Counted from the first letter of the stretch, positions 1-8,292 are shown. The stretch: DNA of 64,000 nt from Sporolactobacillus sp. THM7-4 (GCF_004153165.1 NZ_SEMD01000001.1:248001-312000), one strand, 5' to 3'. Numbers and translations are program-made. Notes: a model not told the origin generated them from the letters alone.

Positions 1-94
1 GACCGCTGATTCGGGAATCATTTGACGTACCAATCATACTGTTAATCGTATTAATCGAAATACCGTTATCAGTGCCGGAAGTTGAAGTTACCAT
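1..94 (-). CDS. fliD: Flagellar cap protein FliD, N-terminal fragment
   Basis: Only the first 31 codons are present; the gene runs off the left edge. The peptide begins MVTSTSGTDNGIS and reaches an RISG motif, which fits the start of FliD, where an R-[IL]-[ST]-G-L-A-S-G motif is usual. A strong ribosome binding site (AAAGGAGTGAG) lies just upstream of the ATG at 94. It follows flaG by about 20 bases on the same strand, the usual flaG-fliD order in Bacillales. FliD caps the filament and directs flagellin polymerisation outside the cell. The assignment rests on the short motif plus position. Confidence 0.75.
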   Translation of the reverse strand, partial: MVTSTSGTDNGISINTINSMIGTSNDSRISG

Positions 95-114
95 TTTCTC
101 ACTCCTTTATCCAA

Positions 115-489
115 TCAGATTCTTTTATTAACGATAAGACCCATTTTTTCTGCGATTGCAGCATACATATCCAAGAATTTCTTTGGCGGTATCTCACGAA
201 TGACCTGTTTGGTTTCCTCATCGACAATTTGTACGTAATACTGATTCAGTTTATTGTGCAAAACATAGTGCAGCGCTGTGCTTCGGTGATTCAGTATTTT
301 ATTCGCTTCAGAAACCAAATGATCAAGCTTTTTTTCCGTAAAAGATATGTACATTCTATTTTTCCTATCATTCTCGTCAGGGCTAAACTGATCCTCCACT
401 TTTGCAGGTTTGTTTCCCTGTAGCAATAACGACGTACTTTTATTAGCGATTTGAGTAACCTCTGATCCGAGCGCTGTGCTAACACCCAT
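115..489 (-). CDS. flaG: FlaG family flagellar protein
   Basis: A 124-residue protein. Its C-terminal half (about residues 75-120) carries the FlaG signature: a VQIVDEETKQVIREIPPKK-like stretch followed by an amphipathic helix ending near EKMGL. The N-terminal half is low in complexity and polar, as is usual for the family. In B. subtilis the equivalent is yvyC, between hag and fliD; FlaG proteins affect filament length. The ATG at 489 follows CAGGGGGG, a good ribosome binding site. It is cotranscribed with fliD from a likely SigD promoter at 532-558. The family call is firm; the exact role is known only from homologues. Confidence 0.88.
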   Translation of the reverse strand: MGVSTALGSEVTQIANKSTSLLLQGNKPAKVEDQFSPDENDRKNRMYISFTEKKLDHLVSEANKILNHRSTALHYVLHNKLNQYYVQIVDEETKQVIREIPPKKFLDMYAAIAEKMGLIVNKRI

Positions 490-531
490 GATAAGCCCCC
501 CTGACCCGCCATTTAAATACTTCTACTTTTT

Positions 532-558
532 GTATCGGATCAATTCGTATAATGTTTA
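532..558 (-). promoter_or_regulatory. SigD-type promoter for flaG-fliD
   Basis: On the minus strand TAAA (558-555) is followed after 15 bases by TCCGATAC (539-532), close to the SigD consensus TAAA-N15-GCCGATAT. It lies about 45 bases upstream of the flaG start and downstream of the hag terminator, so it would give flaG-fliD its own transcript. Confidence 0.6.
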
Positions 559-603
559 CCCGTAAAAAAGATGACTTTGTTTTTTCTGAGTTTTATTAAA
601 CAG

Positions 604-635
604 AAAAGAGCCTCTGACAAAACAGAGACTCTTTT
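604..635 (-). terminator. Rho-independent terminator after hag
   Basis: An imperfect inverted repeat (AAAAGAG-CTCTG / CAGAG-CTCTTTT, one mismatch in each arm) with a six-base loop ends in a T-run on the minus strand. It lies a few bases past the second copy of the flagellin C-terminal codons, so the hag message probably extends through the intron to here. Confidence 0.8.
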
Positions 636-639
636 TGTT

Positions 640-684
640 TTAACGGAGCAGTTGAAGAACTCCTTGTGGTAACTGATTGGCTTG
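640..684 (-). other. Second copy of flagellin C-terminal codons (3' exon-like)
   Basis: This 45-base stretch reads [14 protein letters not shown] and a stop, almost the same peptide as the end of the hag reading frame ([14 protein letters not shown]). The two copies differ almost only at synonymous positions, so the peptide has been kept under selection or by recombination. It lies directly after the P9 hairpin of the group I intron, where a 3' exon is expected, and just before the terminator. I read it as containing the 3' exon of hag. An alternative is the relic of a second flagellin gene. Confidence 0.75.
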
Positions 685-1029
685 CTTTGCCCCCGCGCTT
701 TTCAGCCGCGGAATAGACTATATCTTCACCCATGTCTGTCCATGGGGCCGGGCGCTTCGAGCAATCTAAAAATCACTCTATGGATTTCATTGCCATAGCA
801 GCTAATGCCTCAGGCAGTATACCCTAGTCGTTGGACCTTCTCCAGGCTTTCGCCACAGGAGCTTGGCTGCTGATCATCCAATCCTCCTCATTTTCAAACC
901 GTTACATCTGCCGTTTCCGGCTCCGCTGTGGTTGAAGAGGCTTCAGGAAGTTCCAGCAATTCACCCGGTCATCATCTTACTCATTACTAAGTAAGACGCC
1001 CTTCAAATCGATTACTTCAGGAGCTGCAG
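685..1029 (-). ncRNA. Group I intron (subgroup IA-like ribozyme) in hag
   Basis: All core helices can be drawn on the minus strand. P2: CTTAC/GTAAG (995-991, 980-976). P3: CCGGGTG (968-962) with CGCCCGG (754-748). P4: TGCTG (958-954) with CAGCA (872-868). P6: a CTCC/GGAG hairpin with inner GGC-GAAA-GCC. P7: GACTA (829-825) with TAGTC (720-716). P8: CCCATG/CATGGG (746-729). P9: CCGCG/CGCGG (711-693). The strings CCAACGACTAG and GAAGATATAGTC match the conserved R and S elements. Extra hairpins between P7 and the 3' strand of P3 are typical of subgroup IA. There is no endonuclease gene inside. Exact splice sites are unresolved; the internal guide is best placed at 993-1006. Group I introns are known in Geobacillus flagellin genes. 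Confidence 0.88.
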
Positions 1030-2196
1030 AACGCCCTGAGGTAACTGATTGGCTTGAGCTAACATGGCCTGTGCAGCCTGGTTCAGAATGTTATTCTTCG
1101 TGAAATTGCTCATTTCAGAAGCCATATCAACATCCGTGATACGTGATTGTGCTGAAGTCAGGTTTTGTGAAGATGTTGTCAGGTTGTTAACCGTATGATC
1201 GAGACGGTTTTCCGTAGCACCAAGTTTTGAACGTTCACTCGAAACCATATCAATAGCGGATTGTATTTTTGAAACAGCATTTCCAGCGTTTGTTGCATTA
1301 CTTACATCCAGTGCTTTTTCAACCGTGGCATCATTTGTTCCGTCTGTAACTGTAGCAGAAGATGTGAAACCAGTTCCCGAACCCGTTATCCCTAATGCAG
1401 CTGCACGCATGTCGCTAATATTCAGTGTCAGGCTTTGATGTTCATTCGCACCGATTTGAAATTGAAGTGCTGTTCCCGTTCCAGCATCTTTTCCCCCACT
1501 CAGTGTGACTTCTTCCACTTTTGCAGCAGTAGTGGAGCCACCAGTTACAGTAATACCTGTAACGCCAGATAATGCAGTTTTTACAGCAGATGTGGTATCT
1601 CCGCCAGACTTCAAAGTTACTGTAATTACTCCAGAGGAGAGCGTTGCTGTCGTATTAGCTGTACCAGAACCTCCCTGAACTACGTTAATGGTATAATTCG
1701 CACTTTTACCTGTCGCAGTTGTAACGATTGAGATATCTTGTAGCGTGCCTTGTGCTGTTGTTGCGGCACTGGCATCTTTGCTACCGTTTAGTAATTTCTG
1801 TGTATTGAATTCAGTCGTATTGCCAATGCGGTTTACTTCAGATGTCAGAGAATTTATTTCATCTTGAATGTTCTGGCGATCCTGGTCAGTATTGCTGTCA
1901 TTACCAGCCTGTACAGCAAGTTCACGCATCCGTTGCAGAATATCTTGCGTTTCACTGAGAGAACCTTCAGCAGTTTGTGCAAGAGAGATGGCGTCTTGAG
2001 AGTTACGAGTCGCTTGATCCAAACCACGGATCTGACCTTTCATTTTTTCAGAAATTGCGAGGCCCGCAGCATCATCAGCCGCACTGTTAATACGAAGTCC
2101 TGATGAAAGTTTTTCAAGAGATTTCTGTGTGGCAGTCGTGTTTTTGCTGAGCTGGTTCAGAGTGTTCAACGCAGCAATGTTGTGATTGATAATCAT
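1012..2196 (-). CDS. hag: Flagellin
   Basis: A 394-residue flagellin. The N-terminal D0/D1 region ([16 protein letters not shown], then the [19 protein letters not shown] motif) and the C-terminal D1/D0 region ([17 protein letters not shown], ending QGVLQLLK) are conserved. Between about residues 140 and 290 lies a Ser/Thr/Gly/Ala-rich variable D2/D3 region, the part usually exposed and glycosylated. The ATG at 2196 has a strong GGGAGGA site. The stop at 1012 may lie inside a group I intron, with a second C-terminal coding copy at 640-684; the unspliced message still encodes a full flagellin. Transcription is probably from the SigD promoter at 2284-2310, and translation is probably controlled by CsrA/FliW. 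Confidence 0.97.
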   Translation of the reverse strand: MIINHNIAALNTLNQLSKNTTATQKSLEKLSSGLRINSAADDAAGLAISEKMKGQIRGLDQATRNSQDAISLAQTAEGSLSETQDILQRMRELAVQAGNDSNTDQDRQNIQDEINSLTSEVNRIGNTTEFNTQKLLNGSKDASAATTAQGTLQDISIVTTATGKSANYTINVVQGGSGTANTTATLSSGVITVTLKSGGDTTSAVKTALSGVTGITVTGGSTTAAKVEEVTLSGGKDAGTGTALQFQIGANEHQSLTLNISDMRAAALGITGSGTGFTSSATVTDGTNDATVEKALDVSNATNAGNAVSKIQSAIDMVSSERSKLGATENRLDHTVNNLTTSSQNLTSAQSRITDVDMASEMSNFTKNNILNQAAQAMLAQANQLPQGVLQLLK

Positions 2197-2202
2197 GACT
2201 GA

Positions 2203-2237
2203 TTTCCTCCCTGAATATTTTTTTCACGTCCTTGTGA
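2203..2237 (-). promoter_or_regulatory. Putative CsrA binding sites in the hag leader
   Basis: Two GGA motifs sit where CsrA binds in B. subtilis hag. The upstream one (2224-2237) is a perfect small stem TCAC/GTGA with loop AAGGAC, matching the ANGGA-in-a-loop rule. The second (2203-2213) is the Shine-Dalgarno itself (CAGGGAGGA). csrA and fliW are in the same window. Binding is inferred from motif and context. Confidence 0.65.
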
Positions 2238-2246
2238 TGTTCAGAT

Positions 2247-2268
2247 GTTAAGAGGGCGCCCTCTTAAC
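2247..2268. promoter_or_regulatory. Perfect 22-bp palindrome near the hag transcription start
   Basis: GTTAAGAGGGC/GCCCTCTTAAC is a perfect inverted repeat of two 11-base arms with no T-run after it. It lies just downstream of the predicted SigD start point, so it would form a stable hairpin at the 5' end of hag mRNA (possible stabiliser) or be a binding site for a dimeric protein. Confidence 0.5.
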
Positions 2269-2283
2269 GATCTTACATTTTCT

Positions 2284-2310
2284 ATATCGTCATGATATGA
2301 GAAACATTAA
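2284..2310 (-). promoter_or_regulatory. SigD-type promoter of hag
   Basis: TTAA (2310-2307), 15 bases, then GACGATAT (2291-2284) on the minus strand, close to TAAA-N15-GCCGATAT. It predicts a leader of roughly 80 bases containing the palindrome and the CsrA-like sites. Confidence 0.7.
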
Positions 2311-2354
2311 TACCCACTTAAAAAATTTATCAAATAGTTAGCTTTTGAGAGTTT

Positions 2355-4199
2355 TCAATGCAAAACTCTCTCTTCCAGTTGATCAAAGACCGGACCAATA
2401 ACAGTATAGTTTGTCACAATATCTTGATAAATCTTACGGAATTCATGAAGAACTGATTCTGCCTTTTTCGATATATTCTTCTCAAAACGAACAACCTGAA
2501 AAATTTGACGAATATGGTCCATTTGTACTCTTATCATCGGAGCAATCAACGTCTTAAAGAAGTGATTCTTCTGAATCCGATGAAAAAGTTTGTCGACTTT
2601 GGTCAGTGCTGAATTAATCTGTTGTTCATCCCCTTTTTTCATGATTTTACCAAATTGTATTAATGACTTTTGCCATTCACCCATCTCCAGCTTAAAATCC
2701 TCTTTACAGGTCACAAGATTATTCATTCTTTTATTTAAAGTAACTCTGTCATAATGATTTTCTGCCTGTTCCCACCTGTGAACAACAACTTTCTGACTCA
2801 AGCGATCATGAATCAAATCCTCCAGTGGGACAAACGTCGTTCCTTTGATTGCCGCACCACCTTTTGTCGTATTTATTACTTCCTGTGGAGATATCGCGTT
2901 AACGATCGCTTCCATTTGTCTGTGCATTGATAGAAAGGAATCATTTGTCTGAATCTTGTCCCCATCAACGCTCTCGATAGTTAATGTACTCTGTTTTTCA
3001 GTCTCATTCAGTTCAGTTGATCTGCTTTCATAAGAGATTCCGTCAGCATAAAACTGATTATTTAAGAAGCCCAAATTTTGCCCAACTAATATAATCGACC
3101 CGACCTGGAGACGAGCAAGCAACTCCAGTGTAATTATAGCTATTGAAGGCTGGTCCATGATTGATGGAACCTCAACACCCGTTGTCGTCCGCAAGACTTG
3201 TGGTGAAAAGGTATCTTCACTGATCATCATGTGAGCCATTGGTCCAGGGTAATTCTCCAATGTCTCATAGCCTACACTGCTGCCAAATATTAAAGGTATT
3301 TGTTTAATCTGTTTGTCAACAATAATTTGAACAACCTGTGCATTTTTCTCCTGGGGATCATATGTGCAAACAGCATCAGGATATATATCATGTTTAATTA
3401 ATGCATTGATTGCCGAACCTACCGAAAATATGTATGCCAGTCCGTTTTTTTTAATCGAGCGTAGATTTTCCCATTCAAAATTAAGCGAAGGACCAGCAGC
3501 AACCAATACGACCGGCTTTCCCTTAAAAACCTCAGACCCGATATCCAACAATATATTTGGCGTTCTCAAAATAACCGGGAAATTTTTTAAAACATTAAGT
3601 ATCCAGCGCTGCTGAAAAACAAAATTGGTCTCCACATTATTATTTTTCAGACGGATCCCGTTGTTTAAGGTGTTAATAAGTTCCTTGACACGTCCACTAT
3701 ATTCTCGCTCATAGAAAGGTAATATATAAAATTTAAATCGATCCTGTTTCTTTTGGGCAGTAACAAAAATATAGTCTTCCAATTTCTTTTCATTACAAGT
3801 AATGAAACCGATTTGCGATGAGAGTTTATCGAGCCTCTGATAAGAAAAAAGTTGAAGTAACACTTGAGGATCAGGTTCAAAAATTGAGATCTTTATTTGA
3901 GGAAAGGCCTTTGCAAGTGCAAGTATGGCATAGCCAAGACCCGATCCTATAAAAATAATATGATCACATTGTTCCAAACTTTCAATTCGGCTAATCAGTT
4001 GCGCTCCTTCTTTTTCTGGATCGTATTTGCTGTGCACATAGTGAAAGCCGCTGCCCTTATCGATTTTAAGAGTCGGTTTACCTGAACGTGCTGATTCGCA
4101 TTGAATATGATCATCCGTTTCATCCTCAGTTTTTTTCAACACCTCAAGCAAGGAACGGTTATGTAGACGGAGATAATTCCTATTCTCAATGAGCATCAT
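2355..4199 (-). CDS. MAF-type flagellin glycosyltransferase
   Basis: A 614-residue motility-associated-factor (MAF, DUF115/MptE-like) protein. A Rossmann-like GSGLGY motif is at about residues 85-90 and the central DUF115 domain begins near 229 with VVLVAAGPSLN. The C-terminal third is helical. MAF enzymes transfer nonulosonic acids (pseudaminic or legionaminic type) to Ser/Thr of flagellin in the cytoplasm before export. The gene sits directly upstream of hag and overlaps the preceding gene by four bases (ATGA), so it is the last gene of a glycosylation operon. The substrate sugar cannot be told from sequence. Length is normal for the family. Confidence 0.88.
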   Translation of the reverse strand: MMLIENRNYLRLHNRSLLEVLKKTEDETDDHIQCESARSGKPTLKIDKGSGFHYVHSKYDPEKEGAQLISRIESLEQCDHIIFIGSGLGYAILALAKAFPQIKISIFEPDPQVLLQLFSYQRLDKLSSQIGFITCNEKKLEDYIFVTAQKKQDRFKFYILPFYEREYSGRVKELINTLNNGIRLKNNNVETNFVFQQRWILNVLKNFPVILRTPNILLDIGSEVFKGKPVVLVAAGPSLNFEWENLRSIKKNGLAYIFSVGSAINALIKHDIYPDAVCTYDPQEKNAQVVQIIVDKQIKQIPLIFGSSVGYETLENYPGPMAHMMISEDTFSPQVLRTTTGVEVPSIMDQPSIAIITLELLARLQVGSIILVGQNLGFLNNQFYADGISYESRSTELNETEKQSTLTIESVDGDKIQTNDSFLSMHRQMEAIVNAISPQEVINTTKGGAAIKGTTFVPLEDLIHDRLSQKVVVHRWEQAENHYDRVTLNKRMNNLVTCKEDFKLEMGEWQKSLIQFGKIMKKGDEQQINSALTKVDKLFHRIQKNHFFKTLIAPMIRVQMDHIRQIFQVVRFEKNISKKAESVLHEFRKIYQDIVTNYTVIGPVFDQLEERVLH

Positions 4200-4783
4200 G
4201 GATGTTTTTCACCTACTGACATTCTATTAATTGACTCAGCCAGCTGCATGAACAATGGCAACATTTCGTATTGAAGTAAATCAGCAATCAGCACTTGATC
4301 TTTATTTTTTAATGCAATTTCCATTTCCTTCAATTGCTGTTGAATTTGAGCAAGACTTTCTTTTAATGAGGACCAGCCAATCGGTTTCTTTTTTGTCTGT
4401 TCAACTGCATGTTCCATTTTCCCCAGCCATTCGATTCCTGTAAACAGGTCATTAAGTGTGTGCCAATCACCAGATAATGGTGCTTGATAGAACGATTGAC
4501 TCAATTCAGAAAGGAGCGGAATTGCCTTTATCAGGTAATTCTTAGCTAATTGAAGATTTGTGTCAATAAACTCATCAACTGTTTTAGTTACCACGACCAG
4601 TTTTTTTATTTCTTGAACATGCTTCTCTAAATACGATTCAAATTGATCATAAACTTCCTCACCATCAGCAATTAAATGGCTCAGATAATGATGATCATCT
4701 TTATAATCATTAATTATCTGTAAGATGCGTAAGACCGTGGGTTGGTTAATTTGCAAAGTTCGATTACCCATAACAAATTCCAC
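4196..4783 (-). CDS. Unknown protein of the flagellin-glycosylation operon
   Basis: A 195-residue, mostly helical, acidic cytosolic protein with no signal peptide or membrane segment. I do not recognise a catalytic motif. The start is GTG at 4783, eight bases after GGAGG. It overlaps the MAF gene by four bases and follows the NeuB-like gene by 35 bases, so it is cotranscribed with both. The helical pattern and position would fit an accessory or chaperone-like protein for flagellin modification; that is inference from context only. Confidence 0.75.
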   Translation of the reverse strand: MEFVMGNRTLQINQPTVLRILQIINDYKDDHHYLSHLIADGEEVYDQFESYLEKHVQEIKKLVVVTKTVDEFIDTNLQLAKNYLIKAIPLLSELSQSFYQAPLSGDWHTLNDLFTGIEWLGKMEHAVEQTKKKPIGWSSLKESLAQIQQQLKEMEIALKNKDQVLIADLLQYEMLPLFMQLAESINRMSVGEKHP

Positions 4784-4818
4784 TATCTATTCCTCCAATG
4801 CTAAGTGCTATTCATTCT

Positions 4819-7104
4819 TCACTTATACAATTTTGAGAGATTATCGTTCTCTATTATTTTTTCAATTTTGTCTAACGCGATCCACGATCCCTCACCGTGA
4901 TTCTTATGCCCCTGCCATATCTCCGGAATAAAGGTTGCATTCGGCATTAGTTCCTGATATTGACGAAAAAACGTTCCAAAATCAACAGATCCGGTACCAA
5001 TCTGAAGTCCCTCACCGTCAACTCCAGTTGCATCAACGACATGAATGTGGGCAACATAAGGTGCAAGATTTTCAACAAAATTAGAAAACGACCATCCAAA
5101 CCGGTTACATGCGAGACTTGAATGTGATGTATCCAGGCATAGTCTTAGATTGTGCCTCTCACAGTAATCATGTGTATCTTTATTATCCATAAATAGATTT
5201 TGATAGCTTTGTCCACCAAAGTGCCAGGGAAAAGGAGGCATGGTTTGTGCAATTATTTCAACACCATTCTGATCCAGCTGTTCTAAACTATCCGTGATTC
5301 TTGTATAGTATTTTGTACGTTCTGAAGGTAACATGGGAGCATCTTTTGTGAAGCCGCCCATATTGGTAATAATACAAGGACGGACAGCCTTCTTAAAATA
5401 AACTTTTAGCTTACGTGTCAGGTTAATGACCCGTTGAAGTTCATTAATTGAATGCTGACGATAAGCTTCGTCTTCAGCGCATAAGTTCAACAAGTGATCA
5501 CCAGCAAACAATTCGGGGGCATGAACGACAAGATCCAAATTAAGCGGATGATCGAAATAATCCTGGATGTTTTCTTCCAAATCCTTATAGCTTAAATGAA
5601 ATTCAAGTAATTGAGGATTGGTCTTTGCCAAAATTTCTTTGTAATCATGAAAACGTACAGGGACACCCCATTTAAACGGTATTAAGTAATCTCTTGGTTT
5701 GAAAAGATCAGATTTGATATCAGACTCAAACACAAAATCACCAGGTTTAAAATTTCTCCTGGCAGTTAATCCAATCACGTCGTTAATTCGATATGGCTGA
5801 AGACCTTGACCAGGGCTTTTAAAAACAAACATTTCTCTAGTAAATGTCTGGCCCTTCTTTATCTTACAACCCGCCACAATACTTTTAGCGAGATTTTCAC
5901 GATTAATTATTTCTCCCTGAGACATTTTCCGAGTTGATGACGTACCGATTGCTAATTCCACTTCACGTATGCCATCAACCATTTGTTTAAATTCATGGGG
6001 CAGTAAGCTAATTTTATGATCATTTCCTTCCATGTTTCGATCCAGTGTTATATGCTTTTCAATTATCTTCGCACCACGAGCAACTGCCGCAATAGCTACA
6101 TGAATCCCTCGTTCATGACCAGAGTAACCGACAATTCCATTGCTGAATTTCTTTAATCGCTCCATATAAGATAGGTTTACGTCCTTAAAAGGAGTTGGAT
6201 ATGTTGAATTACAATGAAGAAGGATATAGTTTGCTCCTTCTTTGCGGAGGAGGTTAATTGCTTCAATAATTTCATTTTCCCGGGACATCCCTGTCGAACA
6301 AATCATCAGTTTTCCGGTTTTTGCTATGGCTCTAAGTAACGGATGATTAGTCAGATCTGCAGAAGCTACCTTATATGCATCCATTCCATATTTATTTAAA
6401 GAATAAAAACTCTCTATATCCCAGGGCGTACATAATGGAATAATTCCTTTCTGATTGCAGTAGTCAAAAATCTCAAACATTTCTTTTTCACTCAACTGAA
6501 ATTTATTTAATAAATCCAATGTATACTGCGAACCTAAATCTTCCCGATCATCGTTCGCATTTCCTCTATTTTTATAAAGTGTCTTCAAGTGCCTCATTTG
6601 AAATTTTGCACAATCTGCCCCTGCTGCAATGGCTTCATCTACAAGTTTCTTCGCCAATCGAATACTTCCGTTATGGTTATTTCCGATTTCAGCAATAATG
6701 AATGTAGGTGATTCTTCATCAATTGTTATTTTTTGAATCCTCATCGTTGAAACTCTATCTTCAACTATAGCAATCAAACGGTTCCATTCATCAACTACCG
6801 GAATATGTTTAATTTTATGTTTCGCAAAAATTCGTTCTATTTTTATTGAGTTTTTGAGATCATCTTCTCTAACAGAAATAAAAGATTTATTAGCGATTTC
6901 TAAAACATTGCTTAACAGATTAGGGTTAGTCTGTTTAACAATCCAGCGCCTGAAATCTCCATCCGTTAATACACCTTCGATCACACCTTTATATGATAAA
7001 ACGAAGACTACTCCCTGTTTATTTGCACTAATCTTCTTTAACGCATCTATAATTGAGCTTTCGCTATTGATAATATATAGATCCAGGTTTTTATTGATTT
7101 TCAT
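4819..7104 (-). CDS. Fused CBS / NeuB-type nonulosonate synthase / SAF / TIM-barrel protein
   Basis: A 761-residue multidomain protein. Residues 1-120 are a CBS pair (TDGDFRRW near 47, HIPVVDEWNRL near 100). Residues 130-395 are a NeuB synthase: IAEIGNNHNG (137-146), CAKFQMR, HCNSTYPTP (297-305), GYSGHERG, EKHITLDR. Residues 395-465 are the SAF/antifreeze-like domain. Residues 475-755 are a xylose-isomerase/AP-endonuclease-like TIM barrel (CLDTSHS, HIHVVDATG, PEIWQGH). NeuB-type enzymes condense phosphoenolpyruvate with a hexose to make nonulosonic acids. The CBS part may sense nucleotides; the role of the last barrel is unknown. It overlaps the upstream cytidylyltransferase by 14 bases. Specificity (legionaminate or pseudaminate) is not decided. 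Confidence 0.88.
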   Translation of the reverse strand: MKINKNLDLYIINSESSIIDALKKISANKQGVVFVLSYKGVIEGVLTDGDFRRWIVKQTNPNLLSNVLEIANKSFISVREDDLKNSIKIERIFAKHKIKHIPVVDEWNRLIAIVEDRVSTMRIQKITIDEESPTFIIAEIGNNHNGSIRLAKKLVDEAIAAGADCAKFQMRHLKTLYKNRGNANDDREDLGSQYTLDLLNKFQLSEKEMFEIFDYCNQKGIIPLCTPWDIESFYSLNKYGMDAYKVASADLTNHPLLRAIAKTGKLMICSTGMSRENEIIEAINLLRKEGANYILLHCNSTYPTPFKDVNLSYMERLKKFSNGIVGYSGHERGIHVAIAAVARGAKIIEKHITLDRNMEGNDHKISLLPHEFKQMVDGIREVELAIGTSSTRKMSQGEIINRENLAKSIVAGCKIKKGQTFTREMFVFKSPGQGLQPYRINDVIGLTARRNFKPGDFVFESDIKSDLFKPRDYLIPFKWGVPVRFHDYKEILAKTNPQLLEFHLSYKDLEENIQDYFDHPLNLDLVVHAPELFAGDHLLNLCAEDEAYRQHSINELQRVINLTRKLKVYFKKAVRPCIITNMGGFTKDAPMLPSERTKYYTRITDSLEQLDQNGVEIIAQTMPPFPWHFGGQSYQNLFMDNKDTHDYCERHNLRLCLDTSHSSLACNRFGWSFSNFVENLAPYVAHIHVVDATGVDGEGLQIGTGSVDFGTFFRQYQELMPNATFIPEIWQGHKNHGEGSWIALDKIEKIIENDNLSKLYK

Positions 7105-7786
7105 GATATTTCTCCTTTAAAATCAATTCATTGATTTTAAAATCAATTTCCGAATCAATTTCATAACTTTCTTCTTCACTCATAACAAATAAAACTATTT
7201 TTCCACCTAATCGATTCTTATATTTTTTTAGAATCTCTGTTTTGGTTATATAAATTGAGCCATTTTCTCGAAACCACTGATCCTGCGGCCTGATATCTTG
7301 TCGTCTTGGACGTGATTGAAAGGGATATAATGGATCTGGATCGTCGCTATTTTTCCAGAAAAAATGATGATTAGGACATACGCTCAGCAATGAATCTGCC
7401 TGCTGTTTCTCAAACAGTCCAATGGCTTTCTTAAGACTGTCCGGCTTTCGAAAGGGAGAGGTCGGCTGCAGTAAAATAACAGCATCAGGTCTATAGTTTT
7501 CTTGTATTTCTAATCGTTCAAGTACATGGATCAGAACCGGCTCAGTTGGTGTTTCATCTTGTGCCAATCCAGATGGTCTTAGTTCTGGTACTTCAGCACC
7601 ATAGTCTCTACTAATTTGGGCTATTTTATTAGAATCCGTCGACACAATCGTATGTTTTATTTTATTACAATGAAGCGAACTCTCAATGCTCCAGGCTAAT
7701 AGTGGCTTACCATTGATTAATCGAATATTTTTATTGGGAATTCCCTTTGAACCAGCCCTAGCTGGGATAATTGTCAGATAGTCCAT
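7091..7786 (-). CDS. CMP-nonulosonate cytidylyltransferase (NeuA family)
   Basis: A 231-residue nucleotidyltransferase with the family signature IPARAGSKGIPNKN at residues 7-20, then LLAWSIESS, STDSNKIA and LLQPTSPFR (near 106). Such enzymes activate a nonulosonic acid with CTP for glycosyltransferases, here presumably the MAF protein downstream. It is the first gene of the four-gene operon. The ribosome binding site is weak (GGGTG). Genes for making the precursor hexose (pseB/pseC- or legB-like) are not in this window. Family assignment is firm; the sugar is inferred. Confidence 0.9.
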   Translation of the reverse strand: MDYLTIIPARAGSKGIPNKNIRLINGKPLLAWSIESSLHCNKIKHTIVSTDSNKIAQISRDYGAEVPELRPSGLAQDETPTEPVLIHVLERLEIQENYRPDAVILLQPTSPFRKPDSLKKAIGLFEKQQADSLLSVCPNHHFFWKNSDDPDPLYPFQSRPRRQDIRPQDQWFRENGSIYITKTEILKKYKNRLGGKIVLFVMSEEESYEIDSEIDFKINELILKEKYHENQ

Positions 7787-8292
7787 AGTTTAAACACCCG
7801 TTTCTAATTCTTCAGAGATCGATGTACACTTCTAACAAGAGGTTAAATCATCTATCAGTATATAATATCTGATGACAGAATTTCTGAACCTTTAACAAGA
7901 CCTACATCCAGAATAATGATCTGTATTATTGTAGTTGATAGAGAAACTTGACCGTTTTTTAACATCACCTTTTTTTACTCTGCCACATTCAACAGCTGTA
8001 TTATACTGTAACCATAGTCATGTTCATATTAATCACCTGATTTTGTCACTTAAAATAGTAATCAACTTTTATATCGGTAAAAATCATTTTTCTATTTAGT
8101 GATGTTAAACTAGTGATACGGACACGTTTTAGTTAAACTAAAGATTACTGAAGGATGTGTCCCTTATTTAGTAAGTCGGGGCTTCGGATGACATTCTTAA
8201 TGAAAATGAAGTCGACTTTTTAATTGAGCCCGTAGACAGAGGGACATAAAGAATTTTTTCATAAAAAACTTCTTAACATTCAGGTGATAACG
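7787..8292. other. 506-bp gap without a gene
   Basis: AT-rich divergent intergenic stretch holding the unresolved promoters of the glycosylation operon (minus) and the mutarotase gene (plus). The only structure I see is an inverted repeat GGACAC/GTGTCC near 8120-8165 enclosing a TTTAGTTAAACTAAA palindrome; it could be a degraded mobile repeat. No open frame of note. Confidence 0.5.
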
